64,000 nt of DNA from DASTSN01 sp035760665 (GTDB lineage: Bacteria; Bacteroidota; Bacteroidia; Chitinophagales; Chitinophagaceae), in assembly GCA_035760665.1 (NCBI GenBank), contig DASTSN010000042.1:56925-120924 (forward strand), written 5' to 3'. The position numbers and the translations under genes are program-made. The notes beneath the pieces are model-generated. The model ran no database searches. It worked only from the letters and a program-made list of their open reading frames with translations, and was not told the origin of the DNA. Below are positions 25,957 to 34,801 of this stretch, one piece after another. How positions within the stretch are numbered: position 1 is the first letter of the stretch; the number at the start of each line of letters is the position of its first letter.

Positions 25957-27240
25957 TTATAGCTCCTGCAAACTTTCTTTAGCTGCCTGGATCGTTTTAT
26001 CGAGGTCTTCTTTGGTTAATGCATTGTTCAGAAACCAGCTTTCAAAAGCAGAAGGCGGCAAATAAATACCCCGCTTCAGCATGGCATGGAAAAACTGTTT
26101 AAATAAATCATTATTTGCTGCCGAGGCAGAAGCAAAATCAACGACCGGGTGATCGCTAAAGTGCACACTGAGCATAGAGCCGAGCTGGTTTATTACATAA
26201 GGTTTTCCCCATGATTTCAGCACTTCATTCAACCCTTCGGCCAGGTACACAGTTTTTGCTTCCAGTTCTTTATATACCGATGGATTATTTTTTAATTCGC
26301 TCAGTAAAGTATACCCGGCAATCATGGCAAGGGGATTGCCACTTAAGGTTCCTGCCTGGTACACATTTCCCAGCGGGGCAATATGCTGCATAATAGTTTT
26401 TTTTCCACCAAAGGCGCCTACCGGCATGCCGCCGCCAATGACTTTTCCATACGTAACGAGGTCGGCGTTGATGCCAAGTCTTTCCTGTGCACCACCGGGC
26501 GCCAGACGAAAACCCGTCATCACTTCATCAAAAATGAAAACAATGCCTTCTTCATCGCAGATCTTTCTTAATCCTTCATGAAAACCGGGTTTTGGTAAAA
26601 TACAACCCATGTTACCGGCAACAGGCTCAACGATGATGGCAGCAATTTCCCCTTTATTTGCAGCTACTAAATGTTGCACGGCCGTCAAATCATTGTAGGC
26701 TGCCGTTAAGGTATCATTGGCTACGCCTGCTGTTACGCCGGGAACAGTTTGAATATTAAAAGTTGCGACACCGCTGCCAGCCTTTACCAGGAATGAATCA
26801 GCATGCCCGTGATAATTCCCTTCGAATTTGATGATTTTATTTCTTCCTGTATAGCCTCTTGCCAAACGAATTGCACTCATGCAGGCTTCGGTGCCGCTGC
26901 TGACCATGCGAATTAAATCAACATTAGGTGCCATGCTAATGATTAGTTCGGCCATTTCTATCTCTAATTCGGTCGGGGCGCCGAATGATGTGGAGTCTAA
27001 TGCCTTTTGTTGTATGGCGTTTACCACCGGTTCGTAAGCGTGGCCAAGAATCATAGGCCCCCAGGAGGCAATATAGTCGATGTATTGATGCCCGTCTGCA
27101 TCATAGAGGTAGGCACCTTGTGCTTTTTTGATAAATATCGGAGTGCCACCAACGCTTTTAAAAGCTCTTACCGGAGAATTCACGCCGCCGGGAATACTTT
27201 TCTGTGCCCGATCAAAAAGCTGTTTACTTTTTTCGTACAT
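25957..27240 (-). CDS. hemL: Glutamate-1-semialdehyde 2,1-aminomutase
   Basis: A PLP enzyme converting glutamate-1-semialdehyde to 5-aminolevulinate, second step of the C5 heme pathway. 427 residues; begins SIPGGVNSPVRAFKSVGGTP as in the family; PLP Lys266 in TYGKVIGGGMPVGAFGG; FDEVMTGFR precedes it. It is the last gene of the hem operon, two bases after yciI. Confidence 0.96.
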   Translation of the reverse strand: MYEKSKQLFDRAQKSIPGGVNSPVRAFKSVGGTPIFIKKAQGAYLYDADGHQYIDYIASWGPMILGHAYEPVVNAIQQKALDSTSFGAPTELEIEMAELIISMAPNVDLIRMVSSGTEACMSAIRLARGYTGRNKIIKFEGNYHGHADSFLVKAGSGVATFNIQTVPGVTAGVANDTLTAAYNDLTAVQHLVAANKGEIAAIIVEPVAGNMGCILPKPGFHEGLRKICDEEGIVFIFDEVMTGFRLAPGGAQERLGINADLVTYGKVIGGGMPVGAFGGKKTIMQHIAPLGNVYQAGTLSGNPLAMIAGYTLLSELKNNPSVYKELEAKTVYLAEGLNEVLKSWGKPYVINQLGSMLSVHFSDHPVVDFASASAANNDLFKQFFHAMLKRGIYLPPSAFESWFLNNALTKEDLDKTIQAAKESLQEL

Positions 27241-27242
27241 AG

Positions 27243-27536
27243 TTATTCTTGTAAAGCCGTTAAAGAATCAATTGTTTTTGATGCTATAAATTCAATGATG
27301 CGGTAATCCGCCAGGCCATGGATGTGAAAAGGATCCTCTTCAAGAATAGATTCTATTACAATTTTATCAGCTGCCCTGGCTAAAATAATTCCACCTTCTC
27401 TTGGAACTTTTCTGCCTGAGGCTAAGAAATTACCTGCTGCATAATATTTATCCAGGAAGCTTACATGTGCCGGCAGATATTCATCGATCTGTTCAAGCGG
27501 TGCTTTATAAAAAAGTTCAATAATAAACAAGGCCAT
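27243..27536 (-). CDS. YciI-like protein inside the heme operon
   Basis: 97 residues of the YciI (dimeric alpha-beta barrel, ferredoxin-like) family: LEQIDEYLPAHVSFLDKYYAAGNFLASGRK holds the conserved His24, and EDPFHIHGLADYRIIEF the closing strand. The family includes muconolactone isomerase-like enzymes, but most members have no known role. It sits three bases after hemB and two before hemL, so it is translated as part of the heme operon; a role in tetrapyrrole metabolism is a guess from position. Confidence 0.8.
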   Translation of the reverse strand: MALFIIELFYKAPLEQIDEYLPAHVSFLDKYYAAGNFLASGRKVPREGGIILARAADKIVIESILEEDPFHIHGLADYRIIEFIASKTIDSLTALQE

Positions 27537-27539
27537 TTG

Positions 27540-28514
27540 TTAACTGATTAAACGTACTGCGTCTTTCGCAAAATAAGTGGCAATTAAGTCAGCGCCGGCT
27601 CTTTTGATGGAGGTTAGCACTTCCAGAATGGCTTTATCTTCATTGATCCAGCCCATTTTTGCAGCAGCTTTTATCATCGCATATTCACCGCTGATATTAT
27701 AAGCACTTACCGGCACGCTTACAGCATTTTTTACATCGCGGATAATATCAAGATAACTCAGGGCCGGTTTTACCATGACAATATCCGCTCCTTCTTCCAC
27801 GTCCATGAGGGTTTCCTTTACAGCTTCCAGGCGATTACTGTAATCCATCTGGTAGGTTTTTTTATCTCCAAAACCAGGAGCGCTGTCCAGGGCATCCCTG
27901 AATGGTCCGTAAAAACAGGAAGCGTATTTCGCACTATAACTCATGATGCCCACATGGGTATAGTTGTTTTCTTCCAGTCCTTTCCTGATAGCGCCGATGC
28001 GTCCGTCCATCATATCGCTGGGGGCCACCATATCTGCACCGGCTTCGGCATGGCTGATGCTCATTTTCACCAGCGCCTCTACCGTTTCGTCATTTACAAT
28101 TTGGCCATCTTTTACGATTCCGTCATGTCCGTAAGATGAGTAAGGATCCAGCGCCACATCTGTCATCACATATAGGTCCGGAACAGCTTCTTTAATCGCT
28201 TTAATGCTTCGCTGCATCAGGCCATTTTTATTCCACGCTTCTTTACCGGTGTTGTCTTTCAGCTCGTCCTTACACTTAATAAAAAGCAAAACACTTTTTA
28301 TGCCCATATGCCAGAGCTCTTTTACTTCTTTTACCGTGATATCGAGGCTATTCCTGTAGTAGCCCGGCATAGAGACGATCTCTGTTTTTACGTTGGAGCC
28401 TTCGTCAATAAATAGCGGCACAATAAAATCATCTGGCGAAAGACGTGTTTCGGCTACCATAGAACGAATGGCGGCAGACTGCCTTGTGATCCTGTTTCTT
28501 CTTTGTAAATACAT
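27540..28514 (-). CDS. hemB: Porphobilinogen synthase (5-aminolevulinate dehydratase)
   Basis: Condenses two 5-aminolevulinates to porphobilinogen. From the chosen ATG 324 residues; Schiff-base lysines are Lys196 (SAKYASCFYGPF) and Lys249 (MVKPALSYLD). The metal loop reads DVALDPYSSYGHDG (119-132): Asp replaces the zinc-binding Cys of animal-type enzymes, so a Mg-dependent, zinc-free active site is expected. Longer frames begin at 28550 and 28670, but a hairpin occupies 28531-28546 and a purine-rich AAAGAGAG precedes 28514, so this start is preferred. Confidence 0.95.
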   Translation of the reverse strand: MYLQRRNRITRQSAAIRSMVAETRLSPDDFIVPLFIDEGSNVKTEIVSMPGYYRNSLDITVKEVKELWHMGIKSVLLFIKCKDELKDNTGKEAWNKNGLMQRSIKAIKEAVPDLYVMTDVALDPYSSYGHDGIVKDGQIVNDETVEALVKMSISHAEAGADMVAPSDMMDGRIGAIRKGLEENNYTHVGIMSYSAKYASCFYGPFRDALDSAPGFGDKKTYQMDYSNRLEAVKETLMDVEEGADIVMVKPALSYLDIIRDVKNAVSVPVSAYNISGEYAMIKAAAKMGWINEDKAILEVLTSIKRAGADLIATYFAKDAVRLIS

Positions 28515-28530
28515 ATAAACTCTCTTTGAT

Positions 28531-28546
28531 CTTCCCCGAAGGGAAG
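28531..28546 (-). other. UUCG hairpin between hemF and hemB
   Basis: On the transcribed strand CTTCCC, loop TTCG, GGGAAG: a perfect six-pair stem with an extra-stable tetraloop in the 49-base gap between the hemF stop and the hemB start. No T run follows, so it is more likely an mRNA stability or processing element than a terminator. Confidence 0.5.
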
Positions 28547-28563
28547 GCATTTGTGAAATAAAA

Positions 28564-29547
28564 TTAGTAGACCTTTTCAGGCGATTGGGGTAGCCACTCT
28601 CTCGGTTGTAAGCAAGCCTGCAATAAATTGTCTTCTTCGCTTCCGGGCTTCGGCTGATAATTATATTCAAAACGCACCGTTGGAGGCAAGCTCATTAAAA
28701 TACTTTCCGTTCTGCCATTTGTTTTTAATCCAAAGATGGTTCCCCTGTCGTGAACCAGGTTAAATTCCACGTATCGTCCTCTACGTATCTCCTGCCAGTA
28801 TTTGTTTTGATCAGTATATGGTGTAAACTTTCTCTTTTCCACAATGGGAATATACGCATCCATAAAAGCATAACCACAGGCTTTTCCAAAATTCATCCAG
28901 CTTTGGAGGTCGTGTTTTTCGTCTTCGCGTTTATGATCATAAAAAATACCGCCAATGCCTCTTCTTTCATTACCACGATGCGTGTTGACAAAATAGTTAT
29001 CACAGGTTGCTTTCATCTCCTGGTAGAATGAGGGATCAAACTGATCACAAACAGATTTATATACCTGGTGAAAGTGGATAGCGTCTTCTTCAAATAAATA
29101 ATATGGCGTAAGATCAGTGCCACCGCCAAACCAGCGGTCGGCCAGCCTGTCGTGCTCATCATACAATTCGAACATGCGGTAATTGCAATGCACCGTGGGA
29201 ACAAACGGGTTTTGCGGGTGCAGGACCAGGCTCAGCCCGGCGGCAAACCATTTGGAGCTTTCTATACCCAGTACTTTCCGCATTTTGTCAGTGACATGCC
29301 CATATACAACGGAAGTGTTAACTCCACCCTTTTCAAAGACGTTTCCCTTTTGAATCACCCTTGTTAAACCGCCACCTCCTTGATCCTGACCGTCTGGCGG
29401 GCCAGCTTCTGTTCTTTGCCATTCATCTGACGTAAATGTTGCCTTCCCGTCCACCCGTTCCAATTCCCGGCAGATAGCATCCTGCAGGTTGTGAATAAAA
29501 CGGATCCATTGATCCCTTGTTTCTTTCGTTGCTGTTTTATGAAGCAT
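28564..29547 (-). CDS. hemF: Oxygen-dependent coproporphyrinogen III oxidase
   Basis: Converts coproporphyrinogen III to protoporphyrinogen IX with O2. 327 residues, slightly long for the family. Family motifs: GGGLTRVIQKGNVFEKGGVN, NPFVPTVHCNYRMFEL, WFGGGTDLTPYYLFEEDA, HRGNERRGIGGIFYD, YVEFNLVHDRGTIFGL. Its start overlaps the hemE end by 11 bases. An oxygen-independent counterpart, hemN, lies 7 kb away, so the cell can use either route. Confidence 0.96.
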   Translation of the reverse strand: MLHKTATKETRDQWIRFIHNLQDAICRELERVDGKATFTSDEWQRTEAGPPDGQDQGGGGLTRVIQKGNVFEKGGVNTSVVYGHVTDKMRKVLGIESSKWFAAGLSLVLHPQNPFVPTVHCNYRMFELYDEHDRLADRWFGGGTDLTPYYLFEEDAIHFHQVYKSVCDQFDPSFYQEMKATCDNYFVNTHRGNERRGIGGIFYDHKREDEKHDLQSWMNFGKACGYAFMDAYIPIVEKRKFTPYTDQNKYWQEIRRGRYVEFNLVHDRGTIFGLKTNGRTESILMSLPPTVRFEYNYQPKPGSEEDNLLQACLQPREWLPQSPEKVY

Positions 29548-30580
29548 AGATATAACCGGGTTGATATTCTTTTACTGCTTCCACAAATGCACGGGCGTGA
29601 TCCACGGGTACATTGGGTGTAATGCCATGACCAAGATTGGCAATGTATCGCTGGGAGCCAAATGCATCAATCATTTCTTTTACAGCTTTTTTGATGACCG
29701 GAATTGGTGCCAAAAGTTTTGCCGGGTCAAAATTACCTTGTATAGTGATTTTGTTTTGTGTGAGTTCCCGGGCAAACTGTGGCGTGATGCACCAGTCGAT
29801 TCCCACACCCGAAGCGCAGCTTTCGCTAATATCTTTTAATGCATACCAGCTTCCTTTGGGGAATAAAATCACCGGCGCTTCCTCTTTTAGCGCTTCTGCA
29901 ATTTGAAATAAATACGGTTGCGCAAATGCGCTGAAGTCGGCAGGACTCAATGAACCTGCCCAGCTGTCAAACACCTGTACAGTGTCTGCTCCGGCTTTCA
30001 CCTGTGCTTTTAAATAATCAATGGTGATATCGGTAATTTTTTGCAGTAACTGGTGTGCTAATGCAGGTTGTGTATAGGCAAATTGTTTTGCTTTGTCCCA
30101 TGTTTTGCTTCCCTTGCCTTCGATCATATAACACAGAATTGTCCAGGGCGCACCGGCAAAACCAATCAGCGGTACACGACCGTTCAGTTCTTTTTTAGTC
30201 AGTACTAATGCATCCATAACATACTTCAAACGCTCTTCAGCGCCACTGGTAATCAGCCCGTCAATGTCGGACTGGGTTCTGATTGTTTTTGGCAATGAAG
30301 GACCTTTTCCTTCCTCCATCAATACTTCCACACCCATCGCCTGGGGGATCACTAAAATATCGCTGAAAATGATGGCTGCATCCACGCCAACCTGGTCAAC
30401 GGGTTGCAGTGTAATCTCGGTTGCCAGCTCGGGTGTTTGCACACGGGTGAAGAAATCATATTTCTCCCGCAGTTTTATATAATCAGGTAAATACCTGCCT
30501 GCCTGGCGCATCATCCAAACAGGAGGCCGTTCTACTTTTTCTCCCCGGAGTGCTTTTAATAATAAGTCGTTTTTAAGCAT
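29537..30580 (-). CDS. hemE: Uroporphyrinogen decarboxylase
   Basis: Removes four carboxyl groups from uroporphyrinogen III. 347 residues starting KNDLLLKALRGEKVERPPVWMMRQAGRYLPDY-like, the signature with the catalytic Arg residues; IIFSDILVIPQAMG holds the conserved Asp; GFAGAPWTILCYMIEGKGS and NLGHGITPNVPVDH are further family signatures. It lies 45 bases after hemD in the same operon. Confidence 0.97.
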   Translation of the reverse strand: MLKNDLLLKALRGEKVERPPVWMMRQAGRYLPDYIKLREKYDFFTRVQTPELATEITLQPVDQVGVDAAIIFSDILVIPQAMGVEVLMEEGKGPSLPKTIRTQSDIDGLITSGAEERLKYVMDALVLTKKELNGRVPLIGFAGAPWTILCYMIEGKGSKTWDKAKQFAYTQPALAHQLLQKITDITIDYLKAQVKAGADTVQVFDSWAGSLSPADFSAFAQPYLFQIAEALKEEAPVILFPKGSWYALKDISESCASGVGIDWCITPQFARELTQNKITIQGNFDPAKLLAPIPVIKKAVKEMIDAFGSQRYIANLGHGITPNVPVDHARAFVEAVKEYQPGYIYAS

Positions 30581-30625
30581 ACATTTTTTATTGATGTATT
30601 AAATCTTAGTATCATCAATTATAGA

Positions 30626-31333
30626 TCAGACATCGCCAAAATAATCCATCATTTTCCGGAAAAGATGTCCCTTTCCAGGTTCATTGCTGAGAATGATTTT
30701 ATTATTACTGAATTTTCTTATTGCCTTTGCCGTAGTATTACCAATGGCAAATAAAATTGTTTGCTCCTTTACCTTATTGACACTAAAAAAACTTTCAACA
30801 GCGCTGGGACTGAAAAATAATATGCCGTGATAGGGTTTTTCCACTTTATGGGGTACAGCTACTGTTTCGTATACCACGATTTCATGCACGTCTATATCAT
30901 TCTTTCTTAAAATATCGGGTAGCTCATCCCTGCGCTGATCACCGCAGAAAAAAATCACTTCTGTATCGCTGGTTTCCGCTGCAATTAATGTTGCCAACGC
31001 TGCGGCGGAATCAGCGGTGCCGGCGAGTGATTTTTCTCCAAAGTATTGCTTCACCAACTCACTGGTAGTGGTGCCAATGCTGTAAATGTTCCAGTTAGGC
31101 AGTTGGTCATGTAATTCATCGGCGACCGCCTCCACGGCATTCATACTGGTAAAAATAACGGTTGCCGATTGTAGCAGTGCCTGTTCGATTTCCTGCTGAA
31201 CTTCTATTGATTGAATGGCCGCTGTTTCAATAAATGATAAAACATCGGTTTCAATGTTCTGCTGCAAGGCAGCTTCAATAAGTGATTCATTCACTGGCCT
31301 GGTGGACAATATGGAAATTTTACTTGGCTGCAT
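30626..31333 (-). CDS. hemD: Uroporphyrinogen-III synthase
   Basis: Cyclises hydroxymethylbilane with inversion of ring D. 235 residues with the weakly conserved two-lobe fold; supporting motifs are ILSTRPVN at the start, ATVIFTSMNAVEAV, IGTTTSELV, YHGILFFSPSAVESFF and FAIGNTTAKAIR. Sequence conservation in this family is always low, but the 14-base overlap with hemC and the operon make it secure. Confidence 0.92.
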   Translation of the reverse strand: MQPSKISILSTRPVNESLIEAALQQNIETDVLSFIETAAIQSIEVQQEIEQALLQSATVIFTSMNAVEAVADELHDQLPNWNIYSIGTTTSELVKQYFGEKSLAGTADSAAALATLIAAETSDTEVIFFCGDQRRDELPDILRKNDIDVHEIVVYETVAVPHKVEKPYHGILFFSPSAVESFFSVNKVKEQTILFAIGNTTAKAIRKFSNNKIILSNEPGKGHLFRKMMDYFGDV

Positions 31334-32267
31334 GACGAATGTTATCCGCTACGGCTTTCCCGCCATTATTTAATAATTCTTCGGCAGCAACAATTCCCAA
31401 ACCGGCTGCCTCATCGATCGTAGTTGTTTTTTCAATTTCCACTTTTTCTTTTCCATCCAGCGACAAAATATTTCCTTTAAAAACGAGTGTATTGTTTACT
31501 ATTGCTGCTAAAGCGCTGATTGGTGTGGAACAACCCCCTAATAATGTTCGCAGAAAATCTCTTTCAACCTTTGTGCACAAAGCAGTGCATGCATCATTTA
31601 AAGGAGCGCAGGCTGTTAAGCAATACGCATCTGTTTCTCTGGAAACGACCATGATGGCTCCCTGTGCCGGCGCCGGCAACATCCAGTCCAGCTCAATGCT
31701 GTTTTCGGGACGAAGATTAATTCTTTCCAGTCCGGCAGCAGCAAATATTGCTCCATGCCAGGTACTCTCCTCCACTTTTCGCAGCCTCGTATTTACATTA
31801 CCGCGTAAGTTTTCAATGGTATGATCAGGATAACGGTTTAACCATTGTGCCTTTCGGCGGATGCTGCTTGTTGCAATCGTAGCTGGCAAATGATGTGTCT
31901 TGAATAAGTCATCCGTGGATTTGATGTCCACCATAGCGTATGGCCGGTTCACTACAAATAAATCTTTAAACGAAGCTCTTTTCAAAATGGCAGCCTGCAC
32001 AATACCCTCCGGCAGTTGTGTGGGCACATCTTTCATGGAGTGTACGGCAATATCAATTTTGTTGTTTAGCAAAGCAATATCCAGGCTTCGGGTGAAAACG
32101 CCCTGCACACCCATTTCGTACAAGGGAGTTTTCAGGTCAATATCACCTTCGCTTTTCACATACACCAGATCTGCAGCAAAGCCGTTTTCCGACAGCAATG
32201 CTTTTACCCGCTCAGCTTGCCATACGGCCAGTTGGCTCTCCCTTGTTCCGATCCTGATTTTGTTCAT
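31320..32267 (-). CDS. hemC: Hydroxymethylbilane synthase (porphobilinogen deaminase)
   Basis: Polymerises four porphobilinogens. 315 residues: RIGTRESQLAVWQAE at the start, HSMKDVPTQLPEG, the arginine-rich ATSSIRRKAQWLNRYPD and NLRGNVNTRLRKV, and LLGGCSTPISALA with the Cys that carries the dipyrromethane cofactor. Nine bases separate it from hemA and it overlaps hemD. Confidence 0.97.
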   Translation of the reverse strand: MNKIRIGTRESQLAVWQAERVKALLSENGFAADLVYVKSEGDIDLKTPLYEMGVQGVFTRSLDIALLNNKIDIAVHSMKDVPTQLPEGIVQAAILKRASFKDLFVVNRPYAMVDIKSTDDLFKTHHLPATIATSSIRRKAQWLNRYPDHTIENLRGNVNTRLRKVEESTWHGAIFAAAGLERINLRPENSIELDWMLPAPAQGAIMVVSRETDAYCLTACAPLNDACTALCTKVERDFLRTLLGGCSTPISALAAIVNNTLVFKGNILSLDGKEKVEIEKTTTIDEAAGLGIVAAEELLNNGGKAVADNIRHAAK

Positions 32268-32276
32268 TCGGCAAAA

Positions 32277-33518
32277 TTAATCCGTACCAGTGGCAATAAA
32301 TTCATTAATTGCCTGTATGTAATGGCAGCCGGCCTGGTTTTTTTCCCGCATCTTGGGGGCAAGTCCGTTAATTACCTTTTGAATCCGCTGGTCAGCATTA
32401 TTGGCATACATAGCCTGGCTGCCTGGATATAACTGGGCATATAAGGAGCGGGAGTGAATTTCTTCGAGCTTGGTTTTGATGGCTTTTAGTACTGGTACGT
32501 TTTTGCGCATCTCGTACCAGTCCTGGAATTCTTCAATATGTGCTGCGATGATTTTTTGTGCTTTGGGAACTTCTGCTTTTCGTTTAGCCAGTGTTTCATC
32601 TTTCAACTTTGAGAGCTGGTCTACATTCACCAGTGTAATTTCCGGAAGTTGTTGTGCCTGCTCTTCCACGTTGCAGGGAATAGATAAATCGATGATGAGT
32701 TTAGGGCCATTATCTGCCAGGTGTGCCTGCAATATGATCGGCTCGTTAGCGTTCGTAGCCACCAGTATGATGTCGGCATCCGCGATGTGCCGGGTCATTT
32801 CCTCGAGAGGGGCATATTGGAGGCCCAGTTCGCAGGCAAGCTCTGCCGCCCGTTCTTCGGTGCGGTTAATGAGCGTAATATTTTTTGTAGCTAAATAGTC
32901 TACAAGATTCTTACAAGTGTTACGACCTATCTTGCCGGTGCCCAGCAGTACAATTTTTTTATCTGCAACGTTTGTTACATGCTCGCGAATATATTGTGCA
33001 GCAGCAAAGGACACGGATACCGTGCCGCCACTCAGCGCTGTTTGATTTTTGATAGCTTTGGAGCATTGGAGCGCCGCATTTACAAGCCGCTCGGTAAAGG
33101 CAGCAATAAAACCCTGCTCTTTGGCAAATTTAACAGCGGTTTTTATCTGTCCCACAATTTCATAGTCACCCAGGATTTGGGAATCGAGCCCGCAGCTTAC
33201 AGAAAGTAAATGCTCAATGGCTTGCGTTCCCTTTTTAATGTAGGCTGTTTGCTGGAAAAGCTCAATGTCGCCGGACGTTTCACTACAAAGCAGGTTGATT
33301 AGCTGCCTGGCGTTTTCAGCAAATCCATAAATCTCGGTTCTGTTGCAGGTGGATATAATAAAGAGTTCGTCAATATTGCCCGAGGCGGCTTTTTGAAGAA
33401 TAGCGAGATACTGATCGTTACTCACAGCAAATTTGCCCCTTGTCTCAGCATCGGTTTTGCGGTAGCTGATACCGGCTGCAAAAAAATTTGATATGTTTTT
33501 TACACTGTTCTTGTACAT
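32277..33518 (-). CDS. hemA: Glutamyl-tRNA reductase
   Basis: First committed enzyme of the C5 pathway, reducing glutamyl-tRNA to glutamate-1-semialdehyde with NADPH. 413 residues. The catalytic Cys lies in ISTCNRTEIYG; LLSVSCGLDSQILGDYEIVGQIK and the Rossmann motif VLLGTGKIGRNTCKNL follow; the C-terminal helix dimerises. It is first in the operon and divergent from hemH, and so is the natural control point. Confidence 0.97.
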   Translation of the reverse strand: MYKNSVKNISNFFAAGISYRKTDAETRGKFAVSNDQYLAILQKAASGNIDELFIISTCNRTEIYGFAENARQLINLLCSETSGDIELFQQTAYIKKGTQAIEHLLSVSCGLDSQILGDYEIVGQIKTAVKFAKEQGFIAAFTERLVNAALQCSKAIKNQTALSGGTVSVSFAAAQYIREHVTNVADKKIVLLGTGKIGRNTCKNLVDYLATKNITLINRTEERAAELACELGLQYAPLEEMTRHIADADIILVATNANEPIILQAHLADNGPKLIIDLSIPCNVEEQAQQLPEITLVNVDQLSKLKDETLAKRKAEVPKAQKIIAAHIEEFQDWYEMRKNVPVLKAIKTKLEEIHSRSLYAQLYPGSQAMYANNADQRIQKVINGLAPKMREKNQAGCHYIQAINEFIATGTD

Positions 33519-33543
33519 GTTTGATGCATCTCAAAAGCCTGCG

Positions 33544-33551
33544 CAAAAATA
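33544..33551 (-). promoter_or_regulatory. Putative -7 element of the hem operon
   Basis: TATTTTTG on the minus strand fits TAnnTTTG, 25 bases before the hemA ATG. No good -33 box is seen at the expected spacing. Confidence 0.45.
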
Positions 33552-33717
33552 ATTTACCTTCCTGCAAGCACCTAATTACTCTGTCATTTATCTGTCATTT
33601 TGCCGCCTGATCTTTGTCAAAATTTATGTTGAGGTAAATCAATGGTAATCAGTTCACGGGCCAAAAGAAGTTTTAAAAAGTATACGGAATTACTGAACAA
33701 TTAGTTTTACAACTGGT

Positions 33718-33725
33718 TACTTTTG
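33718..33725 (+). promoter_or_regulatory. Putative -7 element of hemH-hemJ
   Basis: TACTTTTG fits TAnnTTTG, 16 bases before the hemH ATG. Together with the minus-strand element at 33544 it marks a divergent promoter region of 223 bases between the two arms of the heme cluster. I see no convincing shared operator. Confidence 0.5.
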
Positions 33726-33741
33726 CAAATCTTTACAAGCC

Positions 33742-34797
33742 ATGGCAAACACGATCAAAAAAGGAATTGTTTTAATGAACCTGGGGTCACCGGATTCCAC
33801 AAGTGGCAGGGACGTACGCCGGTATTTAAATGAATTCCTGATGGATAAGCGTGTAATAGATATTCCTTCGCTGGTGCGATTTTTACTCGTCAGGGGGATC
33901 ATCGTTCCTTTCCGGTCTCCCAAATCTGCCAGGGCCTATCAAAGTATCTGGTGGAAGGAAGGCTCTCCTTTAATTGTATTAACCCGGCAACTGGAGGCGG
34001 CCTTGCAGCAAAAACTGGACGAACCGGTAACCATTGCTATGCGTTACGGCAATCCTTCTCCTGCAGTTGCCTATGATGAGTTGATGAAGAAAGTTCCGGG
34101 CCTGGAAGAGGTGGTACTGGTACCCATGTATCCGCATTATGCCATGAGTAGTTATGAAACGGCAGTGGAGTACGCCAAAGAAGTGCACCAGAAAAAGCAG
34201 TACCCTTTTAAACTTACGATCATTAAACCGTATTATAACGAGCCGGCCTATATCAAAGCGCTGGCTGCCAGTATAAAACCTTTTCTGGACCAGGAGTTTG
34301 ATCAAATATTGTTCAGCTATCATGGTGTGCCGGAAAGACATATTTTTAAAGGGGATATTACCGGGCATCATTGTTTGAAAATTGCCGGTTGCTGTGATGT
34401 GGATTCACCTGCTCACAGCCAGTGTTATCGCCACCAATGCCTGCGAACAATGAAACTGGTAGCGACAGAACTTTCCCTGCCACCGGAGAAATTCAGTTTT
34501 TCGTTCCAGTCGAGATTGGGCCGTGATGAATGGCTAAAACCATATACAGCAGTCCGGTTGGCAGAAATGCCAAAAGAAGGTATTAAAAAATTATTGGTTG
34601 TATGCCCGGCATTTGTAAGCGATTGCCTGGAAACCCTGGAAGAAATTGCAGAGGAGGGAAAAGAAATTTTCATGCATGCAGGCGGCGAAAGCTTTTCTAT
34701 GATCCCCTGCCTGAATGTGCATCCCGAATGGGTGAAAGTGATGGCTGGATATGTGCAAAGTGTGACAAGCGGAAATAAAGAAATGGTATTAACTTAA
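33742..34797 (+). CDS. hemH: Ferrochelatase
   Basis: Inserts Fe(II) into the porphyrin as the last step of protoheme synthesis. 351 residues: GIVLMNLGSPDS at the start, ILFSYHGVPERHI with the catalytic His, and SFQSRLGRDEWLKPYT. An internal Cys-rich segment, HHCLKIAGCCDVDSPAHSQC, occurs where many bacterial ferrochelatases have a similar Cys/His cluster. Four bases separate it from hemJ, so the last two reactions are co-expressed. Confidence 0.96.
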   Translation: MANTIKKGIVLMNLGSPDSTSGRDVRRYLNEFLMDKRVIDIPSLVRFLLVRGIIVPFRSPKSARAYQSIWWKEGSPLIVLTRQLEAALQQKLDEPVTIAMRYGNPSPAVAYDELMKKVPGLEEVVLVPMYPHYAMSSYETAVEYAKEVHQKKQYPFKLTIIKPYYNEPAYIKALAASIKPFLDQEFDQILFSYHGVPERHIFKGDITGHHCLKIAGCCDVDSPAHSQCYRHQCLRTMKLVATELSLPPEKFSFSFQSRLGRDEWLKPYTAVRLAEMPKEGIKKLLVVCPAFVSDCLETLEEIAEEGKEIFMHAGGESFSMIPCLNVHPEWVKVMAGYVQSVTSGNKEMVLT

Positions 34798-34801
34798 TGG
34801 C

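Noticed and set aside
25859..26065. Small plus-strand frame opposite the end of hemL
   Set aside because: Half of it is antisense to hemL and the rest is the tail of the PepSY remnant; no independent gene.
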